This document shows positions 1-6,367 of a DNA stretch of 10,744 nucleotides, one piece after another (position 1 is the first letter of the stretch; every line of letters starts with the position of its first letter). A model generated the notes under the pieces. It did not search any database, was not told the origin of the DNA, and saw only the letters and a list, made by a program, of their open reading frames with translations. The position numbers and the translations under genes were made by a program. Origin of the DNA: Flavobacteriia bacterium (lineage in GTDB: Bacteria; Bacteroidota; Bacteroidia; Flavobacteriales; Flavobacteriaceae); assembly GCA_011330545.1 (NCBI GenBank), contig DRQI01000266.1:1-10744 (forward strand). The letters run 5' to 3'.

Positions 1-881
1 AACTAAAATATAGCATTCTATTAATAATCATACCGATACTATTTTTTTCATGTAAAAAAAATGACAATAATGCTCCTTTTGATCCGGCAGCCCAAGCCCT
101 GATTGATGATGAATTATTGATAGATTTTTTACAAACACATTATTATAAAGCTCCTGAAAATAATGAGCCTTTCGGTGCGGTGGATACAATTATGAATAAC
201 GAAACGCCCTTGTTTAACCAAGTGGAAATTGAGAATGTAACACAAGATAATATTGATTATAAGTTATATTATTTGATAGTTGATGAAGGTATCAATGAAA
301 CCCCTACAAGATATGATTCAGTTTTTGTAAAATTTAGAGGTTTTACCTTAGATAGTATCAAATTCGATGAAAATGTAAATTTTCTTACGGCTAAGGGCTG
401 GCAAAATATGGCTGGAGGTATTTCTGGAGGTGTTGTTAACTCTGGTGTTATACAAGGATGGAAATATGGTGTTCCCCACTACAAAAGTGGTACAAATACA
501 ACACTTCCGGGCGACCCAATAACTTTTGAGAATACAGGTAAAGGATTATTATTTATTCCTTCAGGTTTAGGTTTTGGTATTCAGAATAGACCTGGTATAC
601 CTCCAAATTCGCCAGTATATTTCCATATTGAATTGGCAAAAGTCGTCAGAGCAGATAATGATGATGATGGTGTTATAAATAGATTAGAAGATTTGAATGG
701 TGATGGAGAAGTGGTTGATGATGATACAGATAAAGATGGAATACCCGATTTTGTTGATACGGATGACGATGGAGATGGCGTCTTAACCAAAAATGAAGAT
801 GCCAATGATGACGGCGACCCTACTAATGATGATACCGATGACGATGGTACACCTGATTATTTAGATCCGGATACCAATTAA
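1..881 (+). CDS. FKBP-type peptidyl-prolyl isomerase lipoprotein with acidic Asp-repeat tail (5' partial)
   Basis: The frame is open from the left edge (first full codon at 3), and no in-frame ATG precedes 117, so the start lies just outside the window. The first visible residues form a hydrophobic segment ending in a lipobox (FFSC, Cys codon at 51-53), so this is a lipoprotein secreted by the Sec pathway and lipidated. Visible residues about 86-214 form an FKBP domain: the FDEN, VIQGW, FIPSGLGFG and IPPNSPVYFHIEL stretches match the FKBP strand and active-site pattern, with Phe where FKBP12 has the Tyr of its 80s loop. The family catalyses proline cis-trans isomerisation and helps extracytoplasmic proteins fold. 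Residues about 218-292 are an Asp/Gly-rich array (DNDDDG, DTDKDG, DTDDDGDG, DTDDDG) resembling thrombospondin type 3 calcium-binding repeats. Bacteroidota have related FKBP lipoproteins, including gliding-associated GldI, but I cannot assign this one to gliding. It converges with the barrel gene across a shared hairpin. Confidence 0.88.
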   Translation, partial: LKYSILLIIIPILFFSCKKNDNNAPFDPAAQALIDDELLIDFLQTHYYKAPENNEPFGAVDTIMNNETPLFNQVEIENVTQDNIDYKLYYLIVDEGINETPTRYDSVFVKFRGFTLDSIKFDENVNFLTAKGWQNMAGGISGGVVNSGVIQGWKYGVPHYKSGTNTTLPGDPITFENTGKGLLFIPSGLGFGIQNRPGIPPNSPVYFHIELAKVVRADNDDDGVINRLEDLNGDGEVVDDDTDKDGIPDFVDTDDDGDGVLTKNEDANDDGDPTNDDTDDDGTPDYLDPDTN

Positions 882-883
882 TA

Positions 884-926
884 TAAATGAGTTTGAGCGC
901 AATTAAATTGTGCTCAAACTCATTTA
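884..926. terminator. Bidirectional intrinsic terminator between convergent genes
   Basis: A near-perfect hairpin of about 20 base pairs with a three-base loop (TAA at 904-906). Arms 884-898 and 912-926 pair perfectly; the stem continues inward through one G-T wobble (899/911) and four more pairs. It starts three bases after the FKBP stop and lies 23 bases beyond the stop of the facing barrel gene. Downstream on the plus strand the sequence is moderately T-rich. The position between two converging genes suggests that it stops transcription from both sides. Confidence 0.85.
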
Positions 927-948
927 AAATTTTAATCTCGCAATTATT

Positions 949-1629
949 TTATTTTCTATCGTTAAATCGGTAAGATAAGCCGAAGATAATTTGGTTGGGC
1001 CTATTGTCTACATTGATAGAAGTATTTAAAAACCGGCCGTCTAAATCATTAGAAAACCCTTTCTCCCAACGTACATCAAAACCTAATTTTCCTATTTCCA
1101 GTCCGGTACCAATTTGCAGGCCGACACTAAAATCATTGGTTTTAATATTTTCAATTTGATTGACACTAAAATCTGTATCTATAATATATTGAAAAGAGGG
1201 GCCGGCAAAAATATGCAAAGGGCCAATTACTTTTGTGCCGATTAAAATTGGCACATCTAATTTTCTGGTTTTAAAATCGGTGTTTAACGTAGTCACACTG
1301 CTGTTATACGAATTGTTCAATTCAGTATACACAATCTCAGGCCTTACATAAAACCCTAATAATCTTGCTTTTAACCAAAAACCGATGTGATAACCGGCTT
1401 TGTCATCAGCTCCGGTAATGACATTTTGAAAATTGTTGCCGGTTTGTTCAATTAACTCTGAGAGGTCGCCTCCAAAATTATAATTCAGTCCGGCTTTTGC
1501 TCCGAAGTCAATCTTCTGGGCAAAGGTTACATTAAATAAGGTAAGGGTCAGTATTGTTAATACTAATTTTTTACTCACTGAACCAATATTTTTTTTATTG
1601 AGTCTGTGATCTTTCTTTGAAAAATTCAT
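949..1629 (-). CDS. Outer-membrane beta-barrel protein, porin family (paralogue 1 of 3)
   Basis: A 226-residue secreted protein of the small Bacteroidota outer-membrane barrel type (PorT / OMP_b-brl_2-like). A signal peptide (KKLVLTILTLTLFNVTFAQ) ends near residue 37, and the mature protein opens with DFGAKAGLNYNFGG. Alternating beta-strand pattern follows, including YVRPEIVY (94-101), LHIFAGPSFQYII (138-150), FDVRWE and a final strand IIFGLSYRF. The ATG at 1629 puts 17 charged residues before the signal peptide. A GTG at 1576-1578 would give MSKKLVLT, a more normal signal start, and has an A-run upstream, but GTG starts are uncommon in this group, so the true start is open. It shares the AGPS motif and strand order with the two genes upstream. 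Ligand or pore function is unknown; such proteins are often annotated 'porin family' without evidence of a pore. Confidence 0.85.
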   Translation of the reverse strand: MNFSKKDHRLNKKNIGSVSKKLVLTILTLTLFNVTFAQKIDFGAKAGLNYNFGGDLSELIEQTGNNFQNVITGADDKAGYHIGFWLKARLLGFYVRPEIVYTELNNSYNSSVTTLNTDFKTRKLDVPILIGTKVIGPLHIFAGPSFQYIIDTDFSVNQIENIKTNDFSVGLQIGTGLEIGKLGFDVRWEKGFSNDLDGRFLNTSINVDNRPNQIIFGLSYRFNDRK

Positions 1630-1678
1630 GATAAATGATTTTTAAGGGAAAATCCCATTAATAATTGTTTATCAAACG

Positions 1679-1686
1679 CAAAAGTA
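1679..1686 (-). promoter_or_regulatory. Bacteroidota -7 promoter box for the distal barrel gene
   Basis: On the minus strand this reads TACTTTTG, an exact match to the TAnnTTTG consensus known for Bacteroidota primary-sigma promoters. It sits 49 bases before the ATG at 1629, which predicts a leader of roughly 40-45 bases. I see no convincing TTG -33 element at the usual distance. The same TACTTTT/TACTATTTT core followed by CG occurs upstream of the other two barrel genes. Confidence 0.45.
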
Positions 1687-1709
1687 ATGCCAATATTCTT
1701 TTTTGGATG

Positions 1710-2330
1710 TTAATTTAGCTGATAGGCAAAACTAAGAATAAGCTGATTCGATTTTGTTTCAATAAAATAACCCGCTCCGTCAGCAGGCACCTGATCTAAA
1801 AATGATGCCAGGTTTTCAGAAATATTAGATGTATATCGTAAATCTACAGTAAATTTATGAAGTTGTATATCAGCGCCAATGGCGTACTTGAAAGCAATAG
1901 TATTTTCAATATTCAAATCAAATGAAGGCGCAAATTTAGTATTGATAATATATTGTAAAGACGGCCCGGCATATAGATGCAATGGTTTTATAACACTAAA
2001 ACCAACCAATACAGGAAACTCTAAACTTGTCATTTTAAATTCAGAAGAAAGTGCGAGGATATTATTATATGAATTTTTGGTATGCGATAAAATGAGCTCG
2101 GGCCTAATAAAAATTTTTGTAAAGTTTACTTGCGTATAAAATCCTAATTGATACCCAATTTCATTTTCACTACTTATTTTTTCATTGAGCCCGGCAAGAG
2201 TACCAACAATAGTCAGGTTGCCATTGCCATTGTAGTTTAAACCCGCTTTAACACCATAATCAACACTTAGTTGTGCAGGCATTGTCAGGTAAAAAAGGAT
2301 GCTTATCGAGGTAACTACTATTTTTTTCAT
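1710..2330 (-). CDS. Outer-membrane beta-barrel protein, porin family (paralogue 2 of 3)
   Basis: 206 residues. A signal peptide (MKKIVVTSISILFYLTMPA, cleavage before Gln20) is followed by VDYGVKAGLNYNGNGNL, the same opening as its neighbours. The characteristic strands are IFIRPELIL (73-81), LEFPVLVGFSVIKPLHLY, AGPSLQYII (121-129), VDLRYTSNISENL, and a C-terminal strand SNQLILSFAYQLN ending on a hydrophobic/aromatic pattern typical of barrel assembly signals. It is closest in sequence to the gene at 2470-3108 (SNQ-L-S-AY/SY-LN ending and ISENL/LSKN loop). The ATG at 2330 directly precedes the signal peptide, so the start is secure. Spacing of 80 bases to the next gene and 139 bases to the previous one suggests separate transcription. 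Function beyond outer-membrane location is unknown. Confidence 0.87.
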   Translation of the reverse strand: MKKIVVTSISILFYLTMPAQLSVDYGVKAGLNYNGNGNLTIVGTLAGLNEKISSENEIGYQLGFYTQVNFTKIFIRPELILSHTKNSYNNILALSSEFKMTSLEFPVLVGFSVIKPLHLYAGPSLQYIINTKFAPSFDLNIENTIAFKYAIGADIQLHKFTVDLRYTSNISENLASFLDQVPADGAGYFIETKSNQLILSFAYQLN

Positions 2331-2377
2331 TTTGTAGTATTTAGTTTCCTACAAGATGAAAAAAATAAAAGAAGGTT

Positions 2378-2402
2378 GCGAAAAAATAGTATTTACTTTC
2401 GC
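2378..2402 (-). promoter_or_regulatory. Palindrome over a promoter-like sequence upstream of paralogue 2
   Basis: A 25-base imperfect palindrome: arms GCGAAA (2378-2383) and TTTCGC (2397-2402), with an inner AAATA/TATTT pair about a central G. The minus strand reads TACTATTTTTTCGC here, close in position and wording to the TACTTTTC...CGC box of paralogue 3. It could be the promoter with an overlapping operator, or the residue of a terminator for paralogue 3. There is no exact TAnnTTTG match, so the promoter call is weak. Confidence 0.3.
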
Positions 2403-2469
2403 ACTACATAGAGATACATATCGTAAAAACAATCTTTATCAACTTTTTAAAAACTTACTTTTAATTTTG

Positions 2470-3108
2470 TCAATTTAATTTGTAAGATATCCCTAGAGTA
2501 AATTGATTTGATTTCGTATCGAGATTATACCCAACTCCATCCACAATGGTAGCATCTAGATTGATGGCATTATTTTTTGACAGGTTAGAAGAGTATCTCA
2601 CATCTATGCCAAACCTTTTGATTTCAAACAGGCCGCCGATATTAAATGCAAATGCCAAGTCTTTATCAATATTCAAGTCAACATTATCAAACGCATCTAA
2701 TGTATTGTTTAGATGATATTCAAGAGAAGGCCCTGCATATAAGCTAAAGGGTTTGAATACCTTATATCCGAGAAGTACGGGTAATTTTAATCGAGAATTA
2801 GAATATTCAGAATCATTAGATTGATTCAATGAGTAGCTCGAATTTAATTGAGAAAACAACAATTCTGTACGGATAAAAATTTTCGAAATATCCATTTGGG
2901 CATAAACACCTATATCAAATCCAATTTCTCGATTGTCTTTAAAGAATGTTATAGGCGCTTCAGGAATTTGCAAGCCTCCAACAAGGTTTAAATCACCACT
3001 TGAACTAAAATTCAAACCGCCTTTGATACCATAAGAAATATCTAATTGGGCATTTGACGTAATAAAAGAGAAAGTGAATAATAGGGTGAAATATACTTTT
3101 TTCATCAT
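2470..3108 (-). CDS. Outer-membrane beta-barrel protein, porin family (paralogue 3 of 3)
   Basis: 212 residues from the first of two adjacent ATG codons (3106-3108 and 3103-3105); either gives a normal signal peptide (KKVYFTLLFTFSFITSNA, cleavage before Gln21). The mature protein begins LDISYGIKGGLNFSSSGDL and carries the family strands: IFIRTELLFSQLNSSY (77-92), LKLPVLLGYKVFKPFSLY, AGPSLEYHL (125-133), IDVRYSSNLSKN, and the last strand SNQFTLGISYKLN. The gene lies 64 bases downstream of the transketolase stop, and its promoter-like box is inside that gap. With the next two genes it forms a tandem paralogue set, presumably from local duplication. Substrate is not predictable; the short length suggests an 8-stranded barrel, which would be too narrow for a general porin. 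Confidence 0.87.
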   Translation of the reverse strand: MMKKVYFTLLFTFSFITSNAQLDISYGIKGGLNFSSSGDLNLVGGLQIPEAPITFFKDNREIGFDIGVYAQMDISKIFIRTELLFSQLNSSYSLNQSNDSEYSNSRLKLPVLLGYKVFKPFSLYAGPSLEYHLNNTLDAFDNVDLNIDKDLAFAFNIGGLFEIKRFGIDVRYSSNLSKNNAINLDATIVDGVGYNLDTKSNQFTLGISYKLN

Positions 3109-3161
3109 GATAAGCGTTGCTAATTCACTACCAAGATGAGAAATTGATGATTGGTTGCGTA

Positions 3162-3169
3162 GAAAAGTA
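3162..3169 (-). promoter_or_regulatory. Promoter-like box upstream of paralogue 3
   Basis: The minus strand reads TACTTTTC, seven of eight positions of the TAnnTTTG consensus, 53 bases before the ATG at 3108 and just beyond the transketolase stop. The sequence between box and gene (CGCAACC, then TCATCTTG and GTAG further on) is shared with the leader of paralogue 2, which supports a duplicated regulatory region. No -33 element is evident. Confidence 0.35.
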
Positions 3170-3172
3170 TGG

Positions 3173-4126
3173 CTATTTTCTTTTTAGCACTTTTTCTACG
3201 GCTTTTACAATAGCATCACTATTCAACCCGTATTTTTCCATAAGTTGTTCCGGAGTGCCTGATTCTCCAAAAGTATCATTGGTAGCTACAAACTCTTGGG
3301 GTGTCGGGTGGTGTTGTGCCAATACCCTAGCCACACTTTCGCCGAGGCCGCCATAATAATTGTGTTCTTCGGCGGTTACAATACATCCTGTTTTGGCAAT
3401 TGATTGCAAAATAGCCTCCTTATCTAAGGGTTTAATAGTATGAATATCAATAACTTCTGCTGAAACCCCTTTCGTTTCTAATACTTCAGCCGCTTGTAGT
3501 GCCTCCCATACCAAGTGTCCGGTAGCCACAATGGTAACATCGGCACCTTCTGTAAATTGTATGGCTTTGCCAATTTCAAATTTTTGATTGGCTTCTGTAA
3601 ATACGGGTACTTTGGGCCTGCCGAAACGCAAATACACCGGGCCGATATGGTCTGCAATGGCAATAGTTGCCGCTTTGGTTTGATGGTAATCACAGGTATT
3701 GATAACGGTCATGCCGGGTAACATTTTCATCAAACCGATATCTTCTAATATTTGGTGTGTGGCTCCGTCTTCACCCAATGTCAATCCGGCATGTGAAGCA
3801 CAAATCTTAACATTTTTGTCTGAATAGGCAATAGATTGACGGATTTGGTCATACACCCTGCCGGTAGAAAAATTGGCAAATGTTCCTGTAAACGGAATAT
3901 AACCTCCAATGGTCATTCCGGCAGCAATTCCCATCATATTGGCTTCAGCAATTCCTATTTGAAAAAAGCGTTCAGGGTGTTCTTTTTTAAAATCTCCCAT
4001 TTTTAACGAGCCAATCAAATCGGCACAAAGCGCCACTACATTAGGATGCGTATTTCCAAGTTCGGTCAATCCGTCACCAAAACCCGAACGGGTATCTTTT
4101 TTTTCGGTATATGTGTATTTTTTCAT
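3173..4126 (-). CDS. Transketolase, C-terminal subunit (split transketolase)
   Basis: 317 residues from the ATG at 4124-4126. An upstream in-frame ATG (4147) would add only seven unconserved residues (MALGLCQ), so I prefer the inner start MKKYTYTEKKDTRSGFG. This is the pyrimidine-binding plus C-terminal half of transketolase: GIAEANMMGIAAG (58-70) carries the Glu61 that activates thiamine diphosphate in this family, SHAGLTLGEDGATHQ (111-125) is the typical substrate/cofactor loop, and YLRFGRP closes the domain. Residues 190-310 are the transketolase C domain (VIDIHTIKPLD, TAEEHNYYGGLGESV). With an N-terminal partner the enzyme would move two-carbon units between sugar phosphates in the non-oxidative pentose phosphate pathway. 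That partner would supply the cofactor diphosphate site and is not in this window: the next gene upstream is maf. A TAATCTTG sequence on the minus strand at 4167-4174 is a possible weak promoter. Confidence 0.92.
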   Translation of the reverse strand: MKKYTYTEKKDTRSGFGDGLTELGNTHPNVVALCADLIGSLKMGDFKKEHPERFFQIGIAEANMMGIAAGMTIGGYIPFTGTFANFSTGRVYDQIRQSIAYSDKNVKICASHAGLTLGEDGATHQILEDIGLMKMLPGMTVINTCDYHQTKAATIAIADHIGPVYLRFGRPKVPVFTEANQKFEIGKAIQFTEGADVTIVATGHLVWEALQAAEVLETKGVSAEVIDIHTIKPLDKEAILQSIAKTGCIVTAEEHNYYGGLGESVARVLAQHHPTPQEFVATNDTFGESGTPEQLMEKYGLNSDAIVKAVEKVLKRK

Positions 4127-4221
4127 TTGACAAAGGCCTAAAGCCATTAAATTTAGTGTGCTACTACAAGATTAGTAGGTTTATAGAAGTTGTAAAAATA
4201 AAAATTGTGAGATGATAATTT

Positions 4222-4803
4222 TTAAAATTTCATCATTTCTTTATAGAACTTATGAACAGGAAACCCCATCACATTAAAAAAACTGCCTTCAATTTTTTTA
4301 ACGGCAATATAGCCAAGCCACTCTTGAATGCCATAACTTCCGGCCTTGTCGAAAGGCTTAAAATTATCGATATAAAAATCAATTTCATCGGCTTTCAATG
4401 TATCGAAATAGACCACCGTGGTATCATTAATTATTTTTGTACCGGTATTGGTTTTGATACAGATAGAAGTAATTACCTCATGCTGCTGGTTTGATAATGC
4501 CGATAACATTTTTTTGGCATCATCTCGATTTGCCGGCTTTCCCAGTATTTTTCCGTTATGGCGCACAATGGTATCTGCGGTTATTAACAAATCATTGTCA
4601 TTGAGTTCTTCTTCATAAGCATCTGCTTTTAATTGTGCTAAAAAACCGGTTATTTCGTTGCCGTGAAGGTATTTAGGATATACTTCGTCAACATCGACAG
4701 ATTTGATGGTAAACTGCAATCCCAATTCTTTTAAAAATTGTTGCCTTCTCGGCGAACCGGAAGCCAATATAATGTGATAGTTTTCTAGTTTATTATGCAA
4801 CAT
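4222..4803 (-). CDS. maf: Maf family nucleotide pyrophosphatase (YhdE type)
   Basis: 193 residues, normal length for Maf. The N-terminal LASGSPRR (13-20), the KA of the LAQLKAD helix (Lys59), ITADTIV with Asp77, LGKP with Lys89 and YGIQ with Gln160 line up with the conserved set of the E. coli YhdE subgroup, which hydrolyses dTTP, UTP and modified pyrimidine nucleotides to monophosphates. The Gln160 and SGSPRR pattern argue for YhdE rather than the YceF subgroup. C-terminal motifs PFDKAGSYGIQEWLG and IEGSFFNVMGFPV are also intact. The protein is cytoplasmic. Its start (ATG 4801-4803) overlaps the end of the prenyltransferase gene by 11 bases, which indicates translational coupling. Just after its stop, an AT-only stem (4200-4206 with 4217-4223) followed by ATTTTT on the minus strand could be a weak terminator. 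Confidence 0.95.
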   Translation of the reverse strand: MLHNKLENYHIILASGSPRRQQFLKELGLQFTIKSVDVDEVYPKYLHGNEITGFLAQLKADAYEEELNDNDLLITADTIVRHNGKILGKPANRDDAKKMLSALSNQQHEVITSICIKTNTGTKIINDTTVVYFDTLKADEIDFYIDNFKPFDKAGSYGIQEWLGYIAVKKIEGSFFNVMGFPVHKFYKEMMKF

Positions 4804-5722
4804 ATTCTATGGTAAATGAAATTACGATGATAGAGAGCATGCCCAACAACATAATTATTTTTAATAAATTACTGGCAAGGGTATAATCTTCTTTGGTTTT
4901 GGCATATAAAATTCTTGTCATAAAATAGAGTAGGGGCAACATCACCACTATGAGCATATATGCCAATAAAAACGGAACGTCAGAGAAGTTATTAAAGCTG
5001 TATAAGGTAACCAAAATAAGGGGAATAAAACTCAGTAAAAAAACGATATTTTTAGTTTTTTTTCTTCCTAATAAAATTGGTAAAGTATTCATATTCATCT
5101 TTTTATCTCCTTTTATATCTTCAATATCTTTTACTATTTCACGTAAGAACATAAACATAAAAGCAAAAACGGCATAATCAATCAATACCCGAAATGCATG
5201 GTATTGCCCTACCACATTTTTATCGGTAATTGCCGGAATGATGTCAAAAACCCCCACAATTAAAATACTCAACGATACCAATAGCGATACTATGAAATTT
5301 CCTATCACAGGCATTTTTTTGAGGTCAGAGTTATAGACCTTTAGCAAGAGTACGGCAATGATAAAAATGGCAATAAACGAGGGTTTTCCTACTTTATAAG
5401 CAACATAAAACCCAGCCAAAAGCCCTAACACATTTAAGATATAATAATAACGATAGCCTTGTTTTTTAGAGATGATTGTGCCAATGATAACTTTTTTGGG
5501 TTTGTTAACGGCATCGGCAGCAGTATCATAAATATCATTGATTATATACCCGGCTGCAGCAATGGTAATAGTTGCGAATTGCAGTATGCTAAAATCAAGG
5601 CTGTTAAGGGCGGTAGCAACTGAAAAAATAGCGAAATAACTATATTTAAACAGTAGTTGAATACCTATAATCATCACTAAGTTTTTCCATCGTATAAGCT
5701 GCAAAAACGAGGTTACGGTCAT
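4793..5722 (-). CDS. UbiA family prenyltransferase
   Basis: 309 residues, a polytopic inner-membrane protein with about eight to nine hydrophobic segments. Both Asp-rich motifs of the UbiA superfamily are present: NDIYDTAAD (62-70) and the second at 197-206 (VKDIEDIKGD), followed by NTLPILLGRKK. These bind the Mg-diphosphate of the prenyl donor. YNSDLKKMPVIGNF (130-143) matches the conserved loop between helices. Flavobacterial homologues are usually labelled geranylgeranylglycerol-phosphate geranylgeranyltransferase, but the acceptor cannot be decided from sequence alone; a quinone ring or another lipid is possible. The ATG overlaps the smpB stop as ATGA (5719-5722), and the 3' end overlaps maf by 11 bases, so the three genes form one coupled operon. 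Confidence 0.92.
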   Translation of the reverse strand: MTVTSFLQLIRWKNLVMIIGIQLLFKYSYFAIFSVATALNSLDFSILQFATITIAAAGYIINDIYDTAADAVNKPKKVIIGTIISKKQGYRYYYILNVLGLLAGFYVAYKVGKPSFIAIFIIAVLLLKVYNSDLKKMPVIGNFIVSLLVSLSILIVGVFDIIPAITDKNVVGQYHAFRVLIDYAVFAFMFMFLREIVKDIEDIKGDKKMNMNTLPILLGRKKTKNIVFLLSFIPLILVTLYSFNNFSDVPFLLAYMLIVVMLPLLYFMTRILYAKTKEDYTLASNLLKIIMLLGMLSIIVISFTIEYVA

Positions 5723-6177
5723 TTAAAATTCTTTTTAATTCTATCTAAATCGCGTTTGTTGTCCCTGTCTTTCAAGGCTTCTCTTTTGTCGTATAATTTT
5801 TTCCCTTTACAAAGGGCTATTTCTAATTTTGCCCAACCTTTATCGGTTAAAAAAAGTTTTAACGGAATAATGGTCAATCCAACATTTTGAACTTCTTTTT
5901 GCAGCTTTTTAAGTTCGCGTTTGGTAAGTAGGAGCCTGCGCTCACTTTTAGGTTGATGGTTGTATATATTGCCGTTGATATATTCTTCAATATACATATT
6001 GATTACAAAGAGTTCCCCTTTTTCATTAAACTCACAAAAACTTTCGGTAATACGCGCTTTACTGGCTCTAATTGATTTTATTTCGGTACCGGTAAGTTGA
6101 ATACCGGCGATATAGGTATCTAAAATTTCATATTCAAAACGCGCTTTTTTATTCCGTATGTTTATTCTTGGTTGCAT
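5719..6177 (-). CDS. smpB: SsrA-binding protein SmpB
   Basis: 152 residues, full length for the family. SmpB binds tmRNA and delivers it to stalled ribosomes for trans-translation. The core is clear: NKKARFEYEI (9-18), AGIQLTGTEIKSIR (24-37), INMYIEEY, then the C-terminal tail GKKLYDKREALKDRD (125-139) and RDLDR (142-146), which in known structures contacts the decoding centre and mRNA channel. The start is fixed by the family N-terminus (a short lead before NKKAR). It is the first gene of the smpB-UbiA-maf operon. A TAATTTTG box ends only five bases before the ATG, so the transcript is probably leaderless or nearly so. The tmRNA gene itself is not in this window. Confidence 0.97.
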   Translation of the reverse strand: MQPRINIRNKKARFEYEILDTYIAGIQLTGTEIKSIRASKARITESFCEFNEKGELFVINMYIEEYINGNIYNHQPKSERRLLLTKRELKKLQKEVQNVGLTIIPLKLFLTDKGWAKLEIALCKGKKLYDKREALKDRDNKRDLDRIKKNFK

Positions 6178-6182
6178 GTGGG

Positions 6183-6190
6183 CAAAATTA
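6183..6190 (-). promoter_or_regulatory. -7 promoter box of the smpB operon, very close to the start codon
   Basis: On the minus strand this is TAATTTTG, an exact TAnnTTTG match. Only GCCC-type sequence of five bases separates it from the ATG at 6175-6177. In Bacteroidota the start site lies a few bases after this box, so transcription would begin at or within about two bases of the start codon. No clear TTG is seen about 20 bases upstream. Confidence 0.5.
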
Positions 6191-6234
6191 TAAATTTATC
6201 AAAGAATAACGCTAGTTTGTACTGAAAATAATAA

Positions 6235-6286
6235 GGCTTGGCTTTTTTGAGATTTATGTCAGCAAAATTCAGTAAAATACCAAGCC
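6235..6286. repeat. 7-bp inverted repeat next to the RiPP terminator
   Basis: GGCTTGG (6235-6241) and CCAAGCC (6280-6286) are perfect complements 38 bases apart. The right copy overlaps the outer end of the terminator stem (6283-6320), so the two pairings compete for AGCC. It may be chance or the leftover of a degraded hairpin. Confidence 0.35.
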
Positions 6287-6320
6287 ATAACACCTTGCAT
6301 GTGTAGAAGGTGTTATGGCT
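6283..6320 (-). terminator. Intrinsic terminator of the RiPP-like precursor gene
   Basis: A perfect 14-base-pair stem (6283-6296 AGCCATAACACCTT with 6307-6320) and a ten-base loop. It begins 47 bases after the stop of the small gene at 6368-6526 and is followed on the minus strand by a moderately T-rich run (TGGTATTTTACTG). It separates that gene from the smpB promoter, so the small gene appears to be its own transcription unit. Confidence 0.8.
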
Positions 6321-6367
6321 ATAATCTTCTACTGTATCTTGATAGTACCTATTTACAATAAAAGATA

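Noticed and set aside
581..805. 74-residue minus-strand frame inside the FKBP gene, Ser/Pro-rich
   Set aside because: It is the antisense of the Asp/Gly repeat region (Asp codons read as Ser-rich on the other strand), with no signal or family likeness.
3478..3721. Overlapping antisense and alternate-phase frames in the transketolase gene
   Set aside because: The transketolase frame is strongly conserved across this region; the others are by-products of codon usage.
4127..4147. Upstream ATG (4145-4147) as transketolase start
   Set aside because: It adds a short unconserved MALGLCQ; the inner Met gives the usual start MKKY and normal length of 317 residues.
6257..6307. Short plus-strand frame starting MSAKFSKIPSH
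   Set aside because: Only 16 codons, runs through the terminator stem, no leader or family pattern.
6178..6367. Possible tmRNA (ssrA) gene next to smpB
   Set aside because: The stretch is too short and AT-rich, lacks a tRNA-like acceptor end and any tag-like frame; it holds the smpB promoter and the RiPP terminator instead.
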